Shown here: one piece after another, positions 22,708 through 30,540 of the stretch
Layout of the letters: each line of letters starts with the position of its first letter
Numbering within the stretch: position 1 is the stretch's first letter
NCBI GenBank assembly: GCA_038236705.1
Contig: JBBRZN010000017.1
Location: 1 to 44,801 of the forward strand
From: AC-32 sp038236705
GTDB lineage: Bacteria; Actinomycetota; Thermoleophilia; Gaiellales; Gaiellaceae
Direction: 5' to 3'
DNA length: 44,801 nucleotides
The notes under the pieces: generated by a model
What the model was told of the DNA's origin: nothing
Databases searched by the model: none
Seen by the model: the letters and a program-made list of their open reading frames with translations, nothing else
Translations under genes and position numbers: made by a program

Positions 22708-23896
22708 ACCGCGTCGCCTCCTCGGAGCCCCCCGTCGTGTCGCCCGCGCTGTAGGAGTGGGCGCCGGCGCCGGCAAGTCGACCGGCGTCGACGATCAGGT
22801 ACTCCTCCCGGATCGGGCGCCCGTCGAACCAGCACTCGAGAATCTCGCGGACCCCGCCAGCGTAGCGAGCCTGTGCCGACAGGCTCGAGCCGGAGATGTG
22901 CGGCGTCATGCCGTGGTGAGGCATCGTCCGCCAGGGGTGATCGGTCGGCGCCGGCTGAGGGAACCAGACGTCACCTGCATACGCGGCCAAGTGCCCGGAC
23001 TCGCAGGCGACAGCAACCGCGTCGCGATCGCAGATCTTGCCGCGGGCCGTGTTGACGAGATAAGCGCCGCGCTTCATCCGGCCGATCAACTCGGCGTCGA
23101 AGAGGTGCTCCGTGTCCGGATGGAGGGGCGCATTGATCGTGACCACATCGCACACCTCTACGAGCGACTCGGCGGTCGGGTGGTAGGTGGCGCCCAACTC
23201 GTCCTCGGCCTCCTGCGGCAGGCGGTGCCGGTCGGTGTAGTGGAGGCCCACCTCGAACGGCTTCAGCCGACGCATGACCGCCGAGCCGATGCGACCGGCT
23301 CCCACGGTTCCCACTTGCATGCCCTCGAGGTCGTAGGAGCGCGACACGCAATCGGCGACGTTCCAGCCACCGTCGACGACCCACTGGTGGGACGGGATGT
23401 AGTTGCGCACGAGGGCGAGGATCGCCATCACCACGTGCTCGGAGACGCTGATGCTGTTGCAGTAGGTCACCTCGGCGACGGTGATGCCGCCGTCTATCGC
23501 GGCCTGGAGGTCGACGTGGTCTGAGCCGATCCCCGCGGTGACCGCGAGTTTGAGGCCGGGCGCCTTGGCGATTCTCTCGGCGGTCAGGTACGCGGGCCAG
23601 AACGGCTGCGAGATCACGATCTCCGCAGCCGGGAGCTCCTGTTCGAAGACGGATTCGGGCCCGTCCTTGTCGGCCGTGACGCTCAATTCGTGCCCGCGCT
23701 CCTCGAGAAAGCTTCGTAGCCCCAGCTCGCCCGACACGCTTCCGAGCAGTTCGCCCGGGGTGAAGTCGATCGCCTCGGGAGTCGGCGTGGTCTGGCCGTC
23801 GTGGTACCCCGCGATCTTCGGGATCTCGTCTCGCGCGTACCCCGGCGGATAACCGCTCACGGGATCGTCGTAGAGCACGCAGAGGATCTTCGCCAT
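22694..23896 (-). CDS. fdh: NAD-dependent formate dehydrogenase
   Basis: The enzyme oxidises formate to CO2 with NAD. At 400 residues it is close to the well-known metal-free FDH of Pseudomonas sp. 101 and keeps its opening (AKILCVLYDDPVSGYP). Active-site residues are visible: PFWPAYLT, the Asn in TYCNSISV, Arg in NTARGK, Gln in DVWFPQPAP, and His in TPHISGSS. GTVGAGRIG is the Rossmann glycine motif, and the Asp in HYTDRHRLP sets NAD preference over NADP. The C-terminus GAHSYSAGDTTGGSEEA is also typical. It follows the nitrilase gene by 4 bp, so one transcript is likely. Confidence 0.94.
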   Translation of the reverse strand: MAKILCVLYDDPVSGYPPGYARDEIPKIAGYHDGQTTPTPEAIDFTPGELLGSVSGELGLRSFLEERGHELSVTADKDGPESVFEQELPAAEIVISQPFWPAYLTAERIAKAPGLKLAVTAGIGSDHVDLQAAIDGGITVAEVTYCNSISVSEHVVMAILALVRNYIPSHQWVVDGGWNVADCVSRSYDLEGMQVGTVGAGRIGSAVMRRLKPFEVGLHYTDRHRLPQEAEDELGATYHPTAESLVEVCDVVTINAPLHPDTEHLFDAELIGRMKRGAYLVNTARGKICDRDAVAVACESGHLAAYAGDVWFPQPAPTDHPWRTMPHHGMTPHISGSSLSAQARYAGGVREILECWFDGRPIREEYLIVDAGRLAGAGAHSYSAGDTTGGSEEATRFKAP

Positions 23897-23900
23897 CGGC

Positions 23901-24830
23901 TTATCCCTTTCTCACGGTTGGCGTTGCGACGTCGAGGCGGAGCACGTCCGGCCGGTGGTAGTGCCCGACTGGGTCGAAGCGCTGGCGCTCCTCGGCGAGC
24001 CGTTGTGGATCGAGCTCGGCGTAGAGGATCCCCTCCTCGTCGTAGAGCGGCCCGGCGAGGTAGGAGCCGTCCGGCGCGAGGATCGCGCTGCCGCCGCGGC
24101 CGATCAGTTCGTGGCCCTCGAGTAGGTGCCTGAGTGGAAAGTCGTCCGGGTAGCTCGCGGCCCGCTGGAAGTGCGAGGGGGAGATCACGAAGGCGCGCGA
24201 CTCTCGAGCGATGTGCACGAGCGTGGATTGCCAGGCCTCACCGTCGTCGGCGGTCGACGCGATGTAGAGCTCGACTCCGGACTCGTAGAGCGCGAAGCGC
24301 GCCAGCGGCATGTAGTTCTCCCAGCAGATCAGCCCGCCGATCCTCCCGAGAGGCGTGTCGACGGTCTCGAGCCCCCCGCCGTCGCCCGGGCCCCAGACCA
24401 GGCGCTCGTGATTAGTGGGGACGAGCTTGCGGTGGCTGAGAGCGAGCTCGCCGTCGGGGCCGTGGTAGAGCAGGGTGTTGTAGAGCGTCCCGGGCCGGGC
24501 GGGATCGCGCTCGGTCACACCGGTCACGAGCCAGAGCTCGTTCCCACGGGCGATCTCGCCGAGCCGCCGCTCCGCGGGCCCGGGGATCTCGACCGCCTCG
24601 CGCGCAAGCAGCGCGAAGGCCTCTTTCGCCCCGTCCTCGGCCCAGCCGGCGAGTGCCTTGGCCCAGGTGGAGGAAGGGTAGGCCGGAACGAACGCTTCGG
24701 GGAAGACGGCGAGCCGAGCGCCCTTGGCCGCGATCTCCGCAGCAGCGACGGCGAGCTTCTCGATCGTCGCATCGCGGTCGAAGATGACGGGCTCGAGCTG
24801 GGCGCACGCGACGGTGACGGGCTCGCGCAT
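23901..24830 (-). CDS. Nitrilase (carbon-nitrogen hydrolase family)
   Basis: The 309-residue protein shows the full nitrilase triad: Glu in FPEAFVPAYP (about residue 44), Lys in HRKLVPTNHE (about residue 134), and Cys in GLICWENYMPLARFALY (about residue 168). The CWENYMPL form is that of true nitrilases, which hydrolyse nitriles to acids and ammonia. The gene is 4 bp upstream of formate dehydrogenase. If the substrate is cyanide, or a nitrile whose breakdown gives formate, the two enzymes would form one pathway; that is inference. The ATG has a CACAAT box six bases upstream. Confidence 0.88.
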   Translation of the reverse strand: MREPVTVACAQLEPVIFDRDATIEKLAVAAAEIAAKGARLAVFPEAFVPAYPSSTWAKALAGWAEDGAKEAFALLAREAVEIPGPAERRLGEIARGNELWLVTGVTERDPARPGTLYNTLLYHGPDGELALSHRKLVPTNHERLVWGPGDGGGLETVDTPLGRIGGLICWENYMPLARFALYESGVELYIASTADDGEAWQSTLVHIARESRAFVISPSHFQRAASYPDDFPLRHLLEGHELIGRGGSAILAPDGSYLAGPLYDEEGILYAELDPQRLAEERQRFDPVGHYHRPDVLRLDVATPTVRKG

Positions 24831-24836
24831 GGGCCG

Positions 24837-24842
24837 ATTGTG
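24837..24842 (-). promoter_or_regulatory. Leaderless -10 box (CACAAT) of the nitrilase-FDH operon
   Basis: On the minus strand CACAAT is followed by six bases and the ATG at 24830. The same ACAAT-N6-ATG layout recurs at 36655-36660 and 38756-38761. Confidence 0.45.
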
Positions 24843-24848
24843 TCCTGC

Positions 24849-25190
24849 TCAGCGCCGGACGCGCAAGAGGGCCTGCATGCCGAGGGCCCGGTGGTCGGCC
24901 ACCGAGCACCAGAGCCGGTAGCGGCCGGGGAGCAGCGAGATCTCGAGCGTCGCGCGGCGGCCGGGCTTCGTGACGGGCATTCGGTAGGTGCGCGTTCCGC
25001 CGATCCGGCGCAGGCGCAGGTCGTGCACGTCCTCGCCGTCGTTCTGGAGCTCGATCTCGACCCGGCCGGCCTTCACGGAGGGGCGAGAGAGCACGAGGTG
25101 GAACTCCTTCGCGCTCACGCCTAGCCGCGCCAGAGCGGGTTGCCAGCTGAGTGCGGCGGCGAGCACGGCGGTGGCCAGTAGCTTCGTCAC
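24849..25190 (-). CDS. Secreted cupredoxin-like protein
   Basis: The 113-residue protein has a signal peptide (TKLLATAVLAAALSWQPALA) and a single cupredoxin domain. The C-terminal loop CSVADHRALGM gives the Cys-x4-His-x4-Met pattern of type I copper, and the upstream His is in EDVHDLRLR, so all four ligands are available. The GTG start overlaps the DUF1501 stop as GTGA, and it is the last gene of the DUF1800-DUF1501 operon. It is probably a small blue-copper electron carrier or copper-binding partner of these exported proteins. The actual partner is unknown. Confidence 0.8.
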   Translation of the reverse strand: MTKLLATAVLAAALSWQPALARLGVSAKEFHLVLSRPSVKAGRVEIELQNDGEDVHDLRLRRIGGTRTYRMPVTKPGRRATLEISLLPGRYRLWCSVADHRALGMQALLRVRR

Positions 25191-26563
25191 GAGAGCAGCG
25201 CCGGCCTGGCGAAGGAGCGGGCGCCGGGGATGACCGCGTTGGCGTCGGCGCCCAGCCACTGCTCGACGAGCGCGCAGTAGACCGCGCGGAAGTCAGAGGT
25301 CGGGCGCAGGTTGCCGTCCTCGTCGAGGTTCTTGAGCCCCGGGAACTCGCCGATCATCTGCCCCTTCACGCGGGAGCCGATCAGGAAAGCTGCCCCCGCG
25401 GCGCCGTGGTCGCTGCCGTCGCTGCCGTTCTCCTCGCCGCGCCGGCCGAACTCCGACCAGACGAGCGTGAGCACGCGGTCCGCGAGTCCTCTCGCTGCGA
25501 GGTCGCGCTGGAAGGCGAACAGGCTCTGCGCCGTCAAATCGAGCCCGTCGGCGAGCGCCTTGGGCTGGTCGGAATGCGTGTCGTACTCGCCGGGAGCGGT
25601 CAGCGCGACGCAGTGCAGCGGCAGACCGGCGCCGAGCATCGCCGCGAGGCCCGCGAGCCGGTGCGGGAAAGCCTCGTCGCTCTGCGGGTAGGCGACCGGG
25701 CTGCCGTAGCCGTTCTCGCTTCCCGCCGCGAACGGCGCGAGTTGCCGGCGCAGCCGGTCGGACTGGGCCGTCGCCTTGGCCGCCTGGTTCAAGAAGGGGT
25801 CGGAGCGCCGCGCGCCCAGCGGCGCCAGCGTCTCCAGCATCCGCTCCTCGACCTGGCCCCAGACGCCCGGTGCCCAGAAGCCGTAGTCGTCGGGGCCGGC
25901 CACCGCCGCCACCGGCACCTTCGCCGAGGCGAGCGACGGCTGGAGCTGATACTCGAGTGAGAGCCCTTGGAGCGGGTTGTCCTTCGTGCCCGCGTGGTCG
26001 AGGTAGCGGCCCATCCAGCCGGTGGCGAGGCGGGCGTCGGTTGCGCCGACCTCCCAGAAATGCCGCGAGGTGAAGTGGGACTGGTTCGGGTGGGTGTAGC
26101 CGACGGCGGGAAGGACCGAGACCTTGCCTTCGCCGTGCAGCGTCGCGACCGGCTTCAGTGAGGGGTGCCAGTGCAGTCGGTCGTCCTCGGCAAACTGCGG
26201 CCCGGCCGAGGCGGGCAGGGCGAGCTTCGGACGCAGCTTCTGGTAGTCCGGGTCGAGCACGGGATAGAGGACAGAGAGCGAGTCCGCGCCGCCGGGGAGG
26301 AAGACCGAGAGGAGCACCGGCTGAGCCGGGCCGGACGCCGCTCGCGCGATCCCTTCCTCGAACACGCCGAACTTGCCGAGTCCGTAGACGGAGAGCGCGA
26401 GCCCGAAGGCGCCCGCGACGAAGGTCCGCCGGTCGAGCCCGGTGCCCGCCGGCGAGGGCATTCCCGGCTCGATCGCCGGCAGCCCGCGGCCTGCCTCGGC
26501 AGCGCCGCGCCGTAAGAGCGAGGCGCGGGAGAACTCGTCACAGTGGTGGCAAGAACGGTTCAT
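25187..26563 (-). CDS. Tat-exported DUF1501 protein
   Basis: The 458-residue protein belongs to DUF1501, a sulfatase/alkaline-phosphatase-like family of unknown function. A twin-arginine signal (LDRRTFVAGAFGLALSVYG) occurs only at about residue 48. It is preceded by a Cys- and His-containing stretch (RSCHHCDEFSR) and AIEPGMPSPAGTG. Family segments are FLPGGADSLS, YTHPNQSHFTSRHFWEVG, TAPGEYDTHSDQPKAL and TLVWSEFGRRGEENGSDGSDHG, the last two rich in possible metal ligands. The ATG shares its A with the DUF1800 stop (TGATG), so the start is firm and the long N-region is real. Substrate unknown. Confidence 0.88.
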   Translation of the reverse strand: MNRSCHHCDEFSRASLLRRGAAEAGRGLPAIEPGMPSPAGTGLDRRTFVAGAFGLALSVYGLGKFGVFEEGIARAASGPAQPVLLSVFLPGGADSLSVLYPVLDPDYQKLRPKLALPASAGPQFAEDDRLHWHPSLKPVATLHGEGKVSVLPAVGYTHPNQSHFTSRHFWEVGATDARLATGWMGRYLDHAGTKDNPLQGLSLEYQLQPSLASAKVPVAAVAGPDDYGFWAPGVWGQVEERMLETLAPLGARRSDPFLNQAAKATAQSDRLRRQLAPFAAGSENGYGSPVAYPQSDEAFPHRLAGLAAMLGAGLPLHCVALTAPGEYDTHSDQPKALADGLDLTAQSLFAFQRDLAARGLADRVLTLVWSEFGRRGEENGSDGSDHGAAGAAFLIGSRVKGQMIGEFPGLKNLDEDGNLRPTSDFRAVYCALVEQWLGADANAVIPGARSFARPALLS

Positions 26564-27897
26564 CAGCACGTCTGGAGGTCGGGGGAAGCGGCAAGCAGCT
26601 GCCGCAGTGCGTTCTCGATCAGAGCCGGGTACTGCTCCTTCTTCCATTGCGAATGGGCGTCGGAGAGCGCCCGCTTCGCGAAGCGCTTCAGCTCGGCGTG
26701 GGTGTGGCCTGTGAGCGTGGGGTCGCCGAGGAAGGCCTCCGCCCGCCGAAGAAGCTTCGCGGCGTCGTTCGGCAGCTTTGCCTTGTCGCTCTTCAGGACG
26801 TGCGGCCGGATCGCGTACGATGCGATGATCCAGCGCGCTCGGTAGCTGGCCGTATCGAGCCAGCGGGCATCGTCCCAGCCGGCGACATTGGGCGGGTAGA
26901 ACAACTGCTGGCCCGCCAGGCTCATCAGCCACGTCCACGATTCGGTGTCGATCCCGCGCTTGAGCGCCCTCAGGAGACCTGTCACATAGACGGCCGGCGG
27001 CTTGACCATCCGCGGGCCGGTATAGAGGGCGGGGTGGCGCAGGATCGCCTCGACCACGGGCCGGACCTGGTACCCGCTCTCTACGTAGAGCCGCTCCAGC
27101 GCCCGCTTCGTCCCCGCCTTCGGGGGCACCGGGACGAAGTAGCCGCAGAGCTTCGTCACGAAGAAGGACGGGTGCAGCCGGTGGTGGACGCAGAGACGGC
27201 ACGAGTCGCGCCAGTCGAACCGGCCGCGCTTGCCGAAGATCGTCTTCACGCCCGGGTCGTGGCGCTCCTTGTCGTACCGGAAACGGACCGGGCCGAGACT
27301 CTGGCTCCAGCCATTTCGCCAGCCGGTCAGGGCGCGTGCTTGCTGGCGCACATCGCGCTCGGTGTAGCCGCGTCCGGCGCCGAGCGTGAAGAGCTCCATC
27401 AGCTCGCGCGCGTAGTTCTCGTTGGGCGACCAGCGCGTGTTCTCGGTTCCGGAGAGCCAGAGCAGCATCGCCGGGTCGCGGGTCACCTCGGTCAGGAGCT
27501 CCGGGAAGGAGCCGAGCCCCCGCTGGCGGAAGAGCCGGTTCTGGCGCAGCATCAGCCGGGTGGAGTCGACGCCTTCGCGCGAGGTGGCGAACCAGTCGTG
27601 CCAGACGAGGGTCATCCGCTCGGCGAGCGGTCGGCTCGTCCGAACCATCCGGTCGAGCCACCAGAGCTGGTCGTGGCCCCAGCGGTCGTAGGGCGCGAGT
27701 GGACGGCCGCGGTCGTCGTGGGGCTTCGGGCCACGCAGTCGCTCGCGGCGCGGATGGGTCAGCGAGCGCACTGCGCCGTCGAGGCCAAGGCGCGCGAGCT
27801 TCTCGGCCTCTCCGGGGCGTGGGCCGAAACCGGCACGCCAGAGCAGGCGTTCGGCCTGCGGCTTGCCGAAGGGCCCGCGGTAAACAGGAGGCGGCAT
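26563..27897 (-). CDS. DUF1800 family protein
   Basis: The 444-residue protein is a DUF1800 member, a helical family almost always paired with DUF1501 and of unknown function. Typical segments are ERLLWRAGFGPRPGEAEKLA (about residues 16-35), ERMTLVWHDWFATS, NENYARELMELFTLGAGRGYTERDV and NVAGWDDARWLDTASYRARW. No obvious signal peptide is seen, so secretion may need the DUF1501 partner or another route. Immediately upstream is a short inverted repeat (GGCGCAATGCGCC around 27910-27922), and GATAAC lies six bases before the ATG. It heads the operon DUF1800-DUF1501-cupredoxin. Confidence 0.88.
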   Translation of the reverse strand: MPPPVYRGPFGKPQAERLLWRAGFGPRPGEAEKLARLGLDGAVRSLTHPRRERLRGPKPHDDRGRPLAPYDRWGHDQLWWLDRMVRTSRPLAERMTLVWHDWFATSREGVDSTRLMLRQNRLFRQRGLGSFPELLTEVTRDPAMLLWLSGTENTRWSPNENYARELMELFTLGAGRGYTERDVRQQARALTGWRNGWSQSLGPVRFRYDKERHDPGVKTIFGKRGRFDWRDSCRLCVHHRLHPSFFVTKLCGYFVPVPPKAGTKRALERLYVESGYQVRPVVEAILRHPALYTGPRMVKPPAVYVTGLLRALKRGIDTESWTWLMSLAGQQLFYPPNVAGWDDARWLDTASYRARWIIASYAIRPHVLKSDKAKLPNDAAKLLRRAEAFLGDPTLTGHTHAELKRFAKRALSDAHSQWKKEQYPALIENALRQLLAASPDLQTC

Positions 27898-27944
27898 CGA
27901 TTCGTTATCGGCGCATTGCGCCTGGGGTTGAACGCCTGTTCGGA

Positions 27945-28730
27945 CTAGGCGAGCTCGCGCTGCAGCACCGACGCGACGGCGGTCAGTGCCAGTCGCGTCT
28001 CCTCGTCCGTGGGCTCGCGTGTCGTCACGCGCTGAAGCGCGAGCCCAGGGAGGAGGAAGACCCGCGCGACCCGGGTGCGCGAGGTCTGAACGATCTGCCA
28101 GAGCTCCATCGTCAGCGCCAGCGAGACCAGCGTGACGGCGAACGGCGTGTAGAGCGCGGCCGGGAGCGGCCAGAGACGGGCGGCGACGATGGAGACCGGC
28201 ACGACCAGCGCCGCGAAGTTCGTGCCGCAACGCAGTGCGAAGCGTGACGGCCTCGCCTCGGCACGCCACGTCGCGACCAGTCGCCGCTCCTCGGCCGCGG
28301 CGATGGCGCGGTGCTCTGCGCCATGCAAGAAAAGGGTGCGGCCGCGCAGCATCCACGCGAGCAGGACGACGCCCGTCCCGACTCCGAGCGGAAGCGACGC
28401 CGATTGCGGTAGGAAGATCAGCGAGAGCGGCGCGAACAGGGCCGTCAGGAGCAGCAGGCGCTCACCGCGGCCCGCGACGCCCGCGCCGCGGAAGAGCGGT
28501 GCCAGCGCGGCAAAGAGGCGCACGAGCCCGCGCACGAGCGGCACGCGACGGATGAGGCGCGACGGGGCCGGCATCCCGCCCTCGCGCAGGGAGCCGTCGC
28601 GGCCGGCAAAGGCCCAGTAGTGCTCGCTGGCGATGACGATCCCGTCTGCACGTGCCATCCCGCCGAGGCGCGGCAGCTTGGCCGCAGCGTCGGCCTTGGC
28701 GAGCAATTCGGAGACGAGAGAGCGATCCAC
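27945..28730 (-). CDS. DUF1385 (YqhQ-like) membrane protein
   Basis: The 261-residue protein has the DUF1385 landmarks: RLGGMARADGIVIAS near the start (about residue 20), GAEHRAIAAAEE in the middle, RCGTNFAALV, and PGLALQRVTTREPTDEET before the C-terminus. Four helices are predicted. Homologues include Bacillus YqhQ, of unknown role. It begins with GTG and has no clear ribosome-binding site. A strong hairpin at 28753-28778 separates it from the small-peptide gene upstream, so it is probably transcribed on its own. Confidence 0.82.
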   Translation of the reverse strand: MDRSLVSELLAKADAAAKLPRLGGMARADGIVIASEHYWAFAGRDGSLREGGMPAPSRLIRRVPLVRGLVRLFAALAPLFRGAGVAGRGERLLLLTALFAPLSLIFLPQSASLPLGVGTGVVLLAWMLRGRTLFLHGAEHRAIAAAEERRLVATWRAEARPSRFALRCGTNFAALVVPVSIVAARLWPLPAALYTPFAVTLVSLALTMELWQIVQTSRTRVARVFLLPGLALQRVTTREPTDEETRLALTAVASVLQRELA

Positions 28731-28752
28731 CCGGACAGGATCGCTACAGGAG

Positions 28753-28778
28753 GGCCGCCCGGCAAGTGCCGGGCGGCC
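28753..28778. terminator. Perfect 12-bp hairpin, probable terminator without T-tract
   Basis: GGCCGCCCGGCA and its exact complement TGCCGGGCGGCC are separated by two bases. On the minus strand it follows the 25-aa peptide gene and precedes DUF1385. No run of T follows in either direction, as is common for terminators in GC-rich actinobacteria. Confidence 0.55.
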
Positions 28779-28799
28779 TAATAACGCTCGAGGTGGGAC

Positions 28800-28877
28800 C
28801 TACCAGCGGCCGCGCGAGAAGAAACCCAGCAACAGGAGCACCAGCACGACGATCAGGATGATGTAGAGAAGCGACAC
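28800..28877 (-). CDS. 25-residue single-helix membrane peptide
   Basis: The peptide reads as one hydrophobic helix (LLYIILIVVLVLLLLGFF) ending in the basic SRGRW tail. A strong purine run AAGGGGGG stands about 8 bases before the GTG at 28877, one of the few clear Shine-Dalgarno sequences in the window, and a hairpin follows the stop. Those signals make a real micro-gene likely. It resembles DUF3309-type tiny hydrophobic proteins in size and composition. Function unknown; membrane-stress or regulatory peptides look like this. Confidence 0.6.
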   Translation of the reverse strand: MSLLYIILIVVLVLLLLGFFSRGRW

Positions 28878-28944
28878 GGAGGAGCCCCCCTTCTGTGATG
28901 TCGGTGTGTGTCTGAGGAACAACGTCTCGACCCCGCTGACGGTT

Positions 28945-28990
28945 ACGCGTTTAGCACGTGTTCTGGGCCTGAATCGCGGGCTAAACGCGT
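28945..28990. repeat. Inverted repeat ACGCGTTTAGC / GCTAAACGCGT
   Basis: Two exact 11-bp arms at 28945-28955 and 28980-28990 are separated by 24 bp. No T-tract follows, so this is more likely a two-site operator or cruciform than a terminator. It lies between the 25-aa peptide gene and htrA. Confidence 0.6.
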
Positions 28991-29146
28991 GAGGGCCTTG
29001 AGTTCCCCTACGGCGGCCGCTCTCGACCATCAGGGCAAACCGTCTCCCTAATCGCATGCGCGAAAGGGCCGGGCGAGCTACCTGAACGATGAGTGAAAAA
29101 CCGCGATTGCCGCGCCGCTCCGCGTGATGACGACGACGTCCGTCCC

Positions 29147-29165
29147 CTTAACGCAGGCTTAACGC
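29147..29165 (+). promoter_or_regulatory. Tandem CTTAACGC direct repeats, response-regulator-like site
   Basis: CTTAACGC occurs at 29147-29154 and 29158-29165, an 11-bp period. Direct repeats one helical turn apart are typical of OmpR/PhoB-family response regulators. The site is 30-48 bases before the -10 box of htrA, where an activator would sit. Confidence 0.45.
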
Positions 29166-29194
29166 GGCGCAACCAGGCCTGAACATGCCGGCGC

Positions 29195-29200
29195 TATAAC
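29195..29200 (+). promoter_or_regulatory. Leaderless -10 box (TATAAC) of htrA
   Basis: TATAAC is followed by seven bases and the GTG at 29208, with no ribosome-binding site between them. Confidence 0.45.
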
Positions 29201-29207
29201 CACAGCC

Positions 29208-30416
29208 GTGGCTGGACGCTTGCGCCTGGAGAACGCCGCCGGGCTCGTGGTCGCCGCCGTACTCGGCGGTGGCCTCGCGCTCGGCGGCGCGGCGCTTCTC
29301 GGCGGCTTCGGCGGCTCGACGACGACGGTCAACCGGGTCGTGGCGGGACCGCCCAGCGGCATTCCGGTTCTTTCGCAGACGGGCAAGGCTCTCACGATCA
29401 ACCAGATCTATCGCCGCGCGGCTCCCGGGGTCGTCCAGGTGACCGCCACGCAGGTCGTGAGCACGCCCGCCGTCGATCCATTCTTCGGCTCCCCGTTCCC
29501 GCAGGCCCAGCAGACCAAGGCGCTCGGCTCCGGCTTCGTGATCGACAAGGCCGGCCACGTGGTGACGAACTACCACGTCGTCGCGGGAGCCCGGACTGTC
29601 GAGGTCAGCTTCTCCAACAACGAGAGCCTGAAGGCCCGCATCGTCGGCACCGACCCCTCGACCGATGTTGCCGTGCTCCAGGTGGATGCGCACTCCCGCG
29701 CCCTCACGCCGCTCAACCTCGGCAACTCCGACGGCGTCCACGTCGGCGACTCCGTGGTCGCGATCGGCAACCCGTTCGGCCTCGAGCGCACGGTCACCAC
29801 CGGGATCGTCAGCGCGCTCCAGCGCGTCATCCCGGCGCCGAGACGCAACTACTCGATCGACCACGTGATCCAGACCGACGCGGCGCTGAACAAGGGCAAC
29901 TCCGGCGGCCCGCTGCTCGATGCGCGCAGCGACGGTCTGGATCACGTGGTCGATTCGCAGATCCAGACGGGTGATCCCAGCGCCCAGGGCAACGTCGGCG
30001 TCGGCTTCGCGGTGCCGATCAACACCGTCAAGACCGTCGCGGCACAGATCATCAGGACCGGTCACGCCGAGCACGCTTTCCTCGGGATCACGGCGCAGCC
30101 CGTGACCGACTCGGCGGCCAAGCTCTTCCGCCTCCCCTCGAACCACGGCCTGCTCGTCGAGACCGTCCAGCCCGGAAGCGCGGCCGCCAAAGCGGGCCTG
30201 CGCGCCGGCACTCAGAGCGCGACCCTCGCGGGGGTCACGTACCCACTCGGGGGCGACGTGATCGACACCGTCCAGGGCGACCTGCTCTACTCGATCGAGC
30301 AGCTTCGCGATGCGATCGGCGACAAGAAGCCCGGTGACGAGGTGAAGCTCGGCGTCTACCGCGGTGACCAGCATCGAACCGTGACCGTCAAGTTGGGACG
30401 GCAGCCATCGAGCTGA
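29208..30416 (+). CDS. htrA: HtrA/DegP-type serine protease with PDZ domain (S1C)
   Basis: The 402-residue protein has an N-terminal membrane anchor (GLVVAAVLGGGLALGGAALLGG), a trypsin-like domain and one C-terminal PDZ domain (about residues 295-400: AFLGITAQPVTD to VYRGDQHRTVTVKLG). The triad is His in TNYHVVAG, Asp in STDVAVLQV and Ser in KGNSGGPLLD. HtrA proteases degrade or refold misfolded extracytoplasmic proteins under envelope stress. The GTG start and missing ribosome-binding site fit leaderless expression, and tandem repeats upstream suggest control by a two-component system. Confidence 0.92.
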   Translation: MAGRLRLENAAGLVVAAVLGGGLALGGAALLGGFGGSTTTVNRVVAGPPSGIPVLSQTGKALTINQIYRRAAPGVVQVTATQVVSTPAVDPFFGSPFPQAQQTKALGSGFVIDKAGHVVTNYHVVAGARTVEVSFSNNESLKARIVGTDPSTDVAVLQVDAHSRALTPLNLGNSDGVHVGDSVVAIGNPFGLERTVTTGIVSALQRVIPAPRRNYSIDHVIQTDAALNKGNSGGPLLDARSDGLDHVVDSQIQTGDPSAQGNVGVGFAVPINTVKTVAAQIIRTGHAEHAFLGITAQPVTDSAAKLFRLPSNHGLLVETVQPGSAAAKAGLRAGTQSATLAGVTYPLGGDVIDTVQGDLLYSIEQLRDAIGDKKPGDEVKLGVYRGDQHRTVTVKLGRQPSS

Positions 30417-30540
30417 CCGTCCAATCCGGCCCCTACCCCCTGGGGCCCGGTTCCCGGCAGAGGCCGTACGCCAGCATGGCCGGCTGGGATCACGCGAGAG
30501 GGGCCGGTAGCCTGCCCCGGCCTCTCTCGTTTTCTTCGCG
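30417..30540. other. Convergent intergenic gap with hairpins
   Basis: This gap between htrA and the flavoprotein gene holds no reading frame of note. A GGCCCC/GGGGCC hairpin sits near 30429-30448, and the bidirectional terminator lies at 30495-30533. Confidence 0.5.
30495..30533 (+). terminator. Rho-independent terminator after htrA
   Basis: A 13-bp stem (CGAGAGGGGCCGG paired with CCGGCCTCTCTCG, one G-U pair) with a 9-nt loop is followed by TTTTCTT. It can also end transcription of the convergent flavoprotein gene. It is the clearest intrinsic terminator in the window. Confidence 0.85.

Larger units (their letters stand above)
28878..29207. other. 330-bp intergenic region upstream of htrA
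   Basis: No gene is seen here. The region holds an 11-bp inverted repeat (28945-28990), a pair of CTTAACGC direct repeats (29147-29165) and a TATAAC box next to the htrA start. It is the longest regulatory-looking gap of the window and is noticeably less GC-rich in its middle. Confidence 0.6.

Noticed and set aside
26158..27948. A 596-codon plus-strand frame opposite DUF1501/DUF1800
   Set aside because: The antisense genes show strong family motifs and coupled starts; the plus-strand translation shows none.
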